26,185 bases of DNA from positions 1-26,185 of the forward strand of contig JBJHBH010000050.1 in the NCBI GenBank assembly GCA_050485365.1, given 5' to 3'. Of the stretch, positions 24,319 to 26,185 are shown one piece after another; within the stretch, counting starts at the first letter, position 1, and each line of letters starts with the position of its first letter. A program made the translations under genes and the position numbers. The notes beneath the pieces were generated by a model that was not told the DNA's origin, searched no databases, and was given only the letters and a program-made list of their open reading frames with translations. Source of the stretch: JARFUG01 sp050485365 (lineage in GTDB: Bacteria > Desulfobacterota > Desulfuromonadia > Desulfuromonadales > JACZKF01).

Positions 24319-26185
24319 ATGGCCAGTGCAACGCCGATGATGCGTCAATATCTGGAGATCAAGTCCGGATATCCCGACGCCATCCTTTTTTTCCGCCTCG
24401 GCGATTTCTATGAGATGTTTCTGGAGGATGCCGTCACCGCCTCGCGCGTCCTCGATATCACGCTGACCTCCCGCAACAAGGGCTCCGACGAGGAGATCCC
24501 CCTGTGCGGAATCCCCTTTCACAGCTCGCAGCCCTACATCGCGCGCCTGGTCGAGCAGGGGTACAAGGTGGCGATCTGCGAACAGGTCGAAGATCCCAAA
24601 ACCGCCAAGGGGATCGTTCGCCGCGAGGTCGTGCGGGTCGTCTCCCCCGGCCTCATCGTCGACACAGACACTCTCTCGCCCAAGGAGAACAACTTCCTGA
24701 TGGCGCTCGCCCCCGGACGACGGGGACGCTGGGGTGCGGCCGTCGTCGACATCACCACCGGCGAATTCCGCTCGACCGAGTGCGCCGACAAAGAGGCGCT
24801 TCTGGGAGAGGTCGCCTCGCTCTCCCCCAGGGAGATCCTCCTCCCCGACGGAGAGCAGGGGGAGGGCCTGCGGAGCTCGCTCGCCGCCGCGGCCCCTTCG
24901 GCGATGGTCAACACCGTCCCCGAGGAGGTCTGCGAGCCAGACGGTGCGCAGCGGATCGTCCTTGAATTCTTCGCCTGCGCCTCCCTCGAGCCCTTCGGCT
25001 GCGCCGGACTCCCCGGAGCCGTCGCCGCGGCCGGGGCCATCGTCCATTACCTGCAGCAGACGCAAAAAGGGGCGCTCGACCACATCCGCTCGCTGCAAAC
25101 CTATCACAGCGGCGAGTTCATGGCCCTCGACGAGGCGACCCGCCGCAATCTCGAGCTGAGCGCCACCCTCTACGACGGCAGCCGCAAGGGGTCGCTGCTG
25201 GGCGTGCTCGACCGCACGGTCACCGCCATGGGTGGGCGAAAGATGCGCCAGTGGATTCACCGTCCCCTGATCGAGGTACACAGAATCCGCGACCGCCACG
25301 AGGCGGTGGCCGAACTGGTCGGCCGCTCCCTGGCCCGTCGCGACCTGCGCGCGCTTCTGGAAGGGGTCTACGACCTGGAGCGCCTCGGCGGCAAGATCGC
25401 CATGGGGAGCGCCAACGCCAAGGATCTGGCGGCTCTGCGCGCTTCGCTCGGGCGCCTGCCGGAGCTTCTCGATCTCCTCGCGCCCTTCGAGGCGTCTTCG
25501 CTCGCCGCCCTCGCCGCCCGCATCGACCCGTTGCACGACATGCGTCACCTCATCGAGAAGGCGATCGTCGACGAACCGCCGGTGGGGCTGAAGGAAGGGG
25601 GGATCATCCGCAGCGGCTACGATGCGCGCCTCGACGAGCTGCGCACCATCAGCCGCGAGGGCAAGGGATGGATCGCGGCGCTGGAGCAGTCCGAGCGCGA
25701 GCGCACGGGGATATCGAGCCTCAAGGTGCGCTTCAACCGCGTCTTCGGTTACTACATCGAGGTCACCAAGAGCCATCTCGCCCGGGTCCCCGAAGACTAC
25801 CAGCGCAGACAGACGCTGGCCAACGCCGAGCGCTACGTCACCGGCGCGCTGCAGGAGTACGAAGAGAAGGTCCTTGGCGCCGAGGAGAAGCTCGTCGAGC
25901 TCGAGTACGACCTCTTCCAGGCGCTCAGGGCGCAGATCGCGCTGCAGGGCGGCCGCCTGCAGGAGACGGCCGACGCGCTGGCCGAGCTCGACGTGCTGAG
26001 CGCGCTGGCGGATCTGGCCCACGACCGCAACTACGTCGTCCCCGAGATGGACGAGAGCGCCGATCTCGTCATCTGCGATGGGCGCCACCCGGTCATCGAG
26101 GAGATGCAGCTCGAGCCGTTCGTCCCCAACGATGTGCTGATGGACGATCGGGAAAATCAGATCATCGTCATCACCGGCCCCAACA
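24319..26185 (+). CDS. mutS: DNA mismatch repair protein MutS, 3' end cut by window edge
   Basis: The first 622 codons of MutS, which recognises base mismatches and small loops and then recruits MutL. The mismatch-reading Phe-x-Glu motif is Phe30-Tyr31-Glu32 in FFRLGDFYEMF. A connector domain follows, then LDRTVTAMGGRKMRQWIHRPL of the lever domain, the clamp region, and FNRVFGYYIEVTKSHLARVPEDYQRRQTLANAERY. The reading stops at VITGPN, the first residues of the Walker A loop GPNMxGKST, so the ATPase domain and dimer interface lie outside. The ATG at 24319 gives the usual short N-terminus; GAGGG lies about 12 bases upstream. An in-frame TTG at 24301 is a less likely start. Confidence 0.97.
   Translation, partial: MASATPMMRQYLEIKSGYPDAILFFRLGDFYEMFLEDAVTASRVLDITLTSRNKGSDEEIPLCGIPFHSSQPYIARLVEQGYKVAICEQVEDPKTAKGIVRREVVRVVSPGLIVDTDTLSPKENNFLMALAPGRRGRWGAAVVDITTGEFRSTECADKEALLGEVASLSPREILLPDGEQGEGLRSSLAAAAPSAMVNTVPEEVCEPDGAQRIVLEFFACASLEPFGCAGLPGAVAAAGAIVHYLQQTQKGALDHIRSLQTYHSGEFMALDEATRRNLELSATLYDGSRKGSLLGVLDRTVTAMGGRKMRQWIHRPLIEVHRIRDRHEAVAELVGRSLARRDLRALLEGVYDLERLGGKIAMGSANAKDLAALRASLGRLPELLDLLAPFEASSLAALAARIDPLHDMRHLIEKAIVDEPPVGLKEGGIIRSGYDARLDELRTISREGKGWIAALEQSERERTGISSLKVRFNRVFGYYIEVTKSHLARVPEDYQRRQTLANAERYVTGALQEYEEKVLGAEEKLVELEYDLFQALRAQIALQGGRLQETADALAELDVLSALADLAHDRNYVVPEMDESADLVICDGRHPVIEEMQLEPFVPNDVLMDDRENQIIVITGPN

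Noticed and set aside
24298..26088. 596-codon open frame on the minus strand opposite mutS
   Set aside because: mutS is unmistakable in the forward frame; the reverse frame is composition-driven and has no recognisable features.

Overview
The window is GC-rich chromosomal DNA of housekeeping character. The gene set (two-subunit nuoC/nuoD, MrpD-like subunits inside a nuo cluster, a MaeB-type malic enzyme, PII next to GlnA, a GAF chemoreceptor) and the protein sequences suggest a Desulfuromonadales/Geobacter-type anaerobe (former Deltaproteobacteria). That placement is an inference from family resemblance; there is no rRNA or marker search behind it. Both edges cut genes: nuoM at base 1 and mutS at base 26185, just before its Walker A motif.

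Region 1 (1-9536, minus strand) is a complex I (nuo) operon read right to left: nuoA-B-C-D-H-I-J-K, then an MrpD-like antiporter subunit, an 82-residue two-helix membrane protein, a second antiporter-like subunit with a NuoL-like tail, and the start of nuoM. nuoE, nuoF and nuoG are absent: nuoD and nuoH are 8 bases apart. The locus therefore encodes the quinone-reducing and proton-pumping parts without the NADH-oxidising module, plus extra antiporter-like subunits. Its leader (9537-9713) has a candidate sigma70 promoter followed by a hairpin with a T-run, so attenuation is possible.

Region 2 (9997-11996, plus strand) is glnB-glnA behind a well-matched sigma54 promoter and ending in a 21-bp perfect stem terminator. 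It makes a nitrogen-control unit: PII with Tyr51, and a GSI glutamine synthetase with Tyr397.

Region 3 (11997-16066, minus strand) holds thrC and the malic enzyme-phosphotransacetylase fusion maeB. A palindromic repeat element supplies the thrC stop codon, and maeB has a promoter overlapped by a dyad operator.

Region 4 (16304-20424, plus strand) is a tight run: HIT protein, LapA-domain protein, ExbB/TolQ, ExbD/TolR, ROK sugar kinase, 6-phosphofructokinase. It combines a proton-driven energiser pair with upper glycolysis. Region 5 has a GAF-containing chemoreceptor (plus), a CDF metal efflux protein and an unrecognised 170-residue protein (both minus), and mutS (plus).

No tRNA, rRNA, CRISPR array, insertion sequence or prophage gene was seen. 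The least ordinary content is the NuoEFG-less complex I with its extra subunits, the small membrane protein, the nuo leader hairpin, and the ROK kinase that has lost two of its family cysteines.
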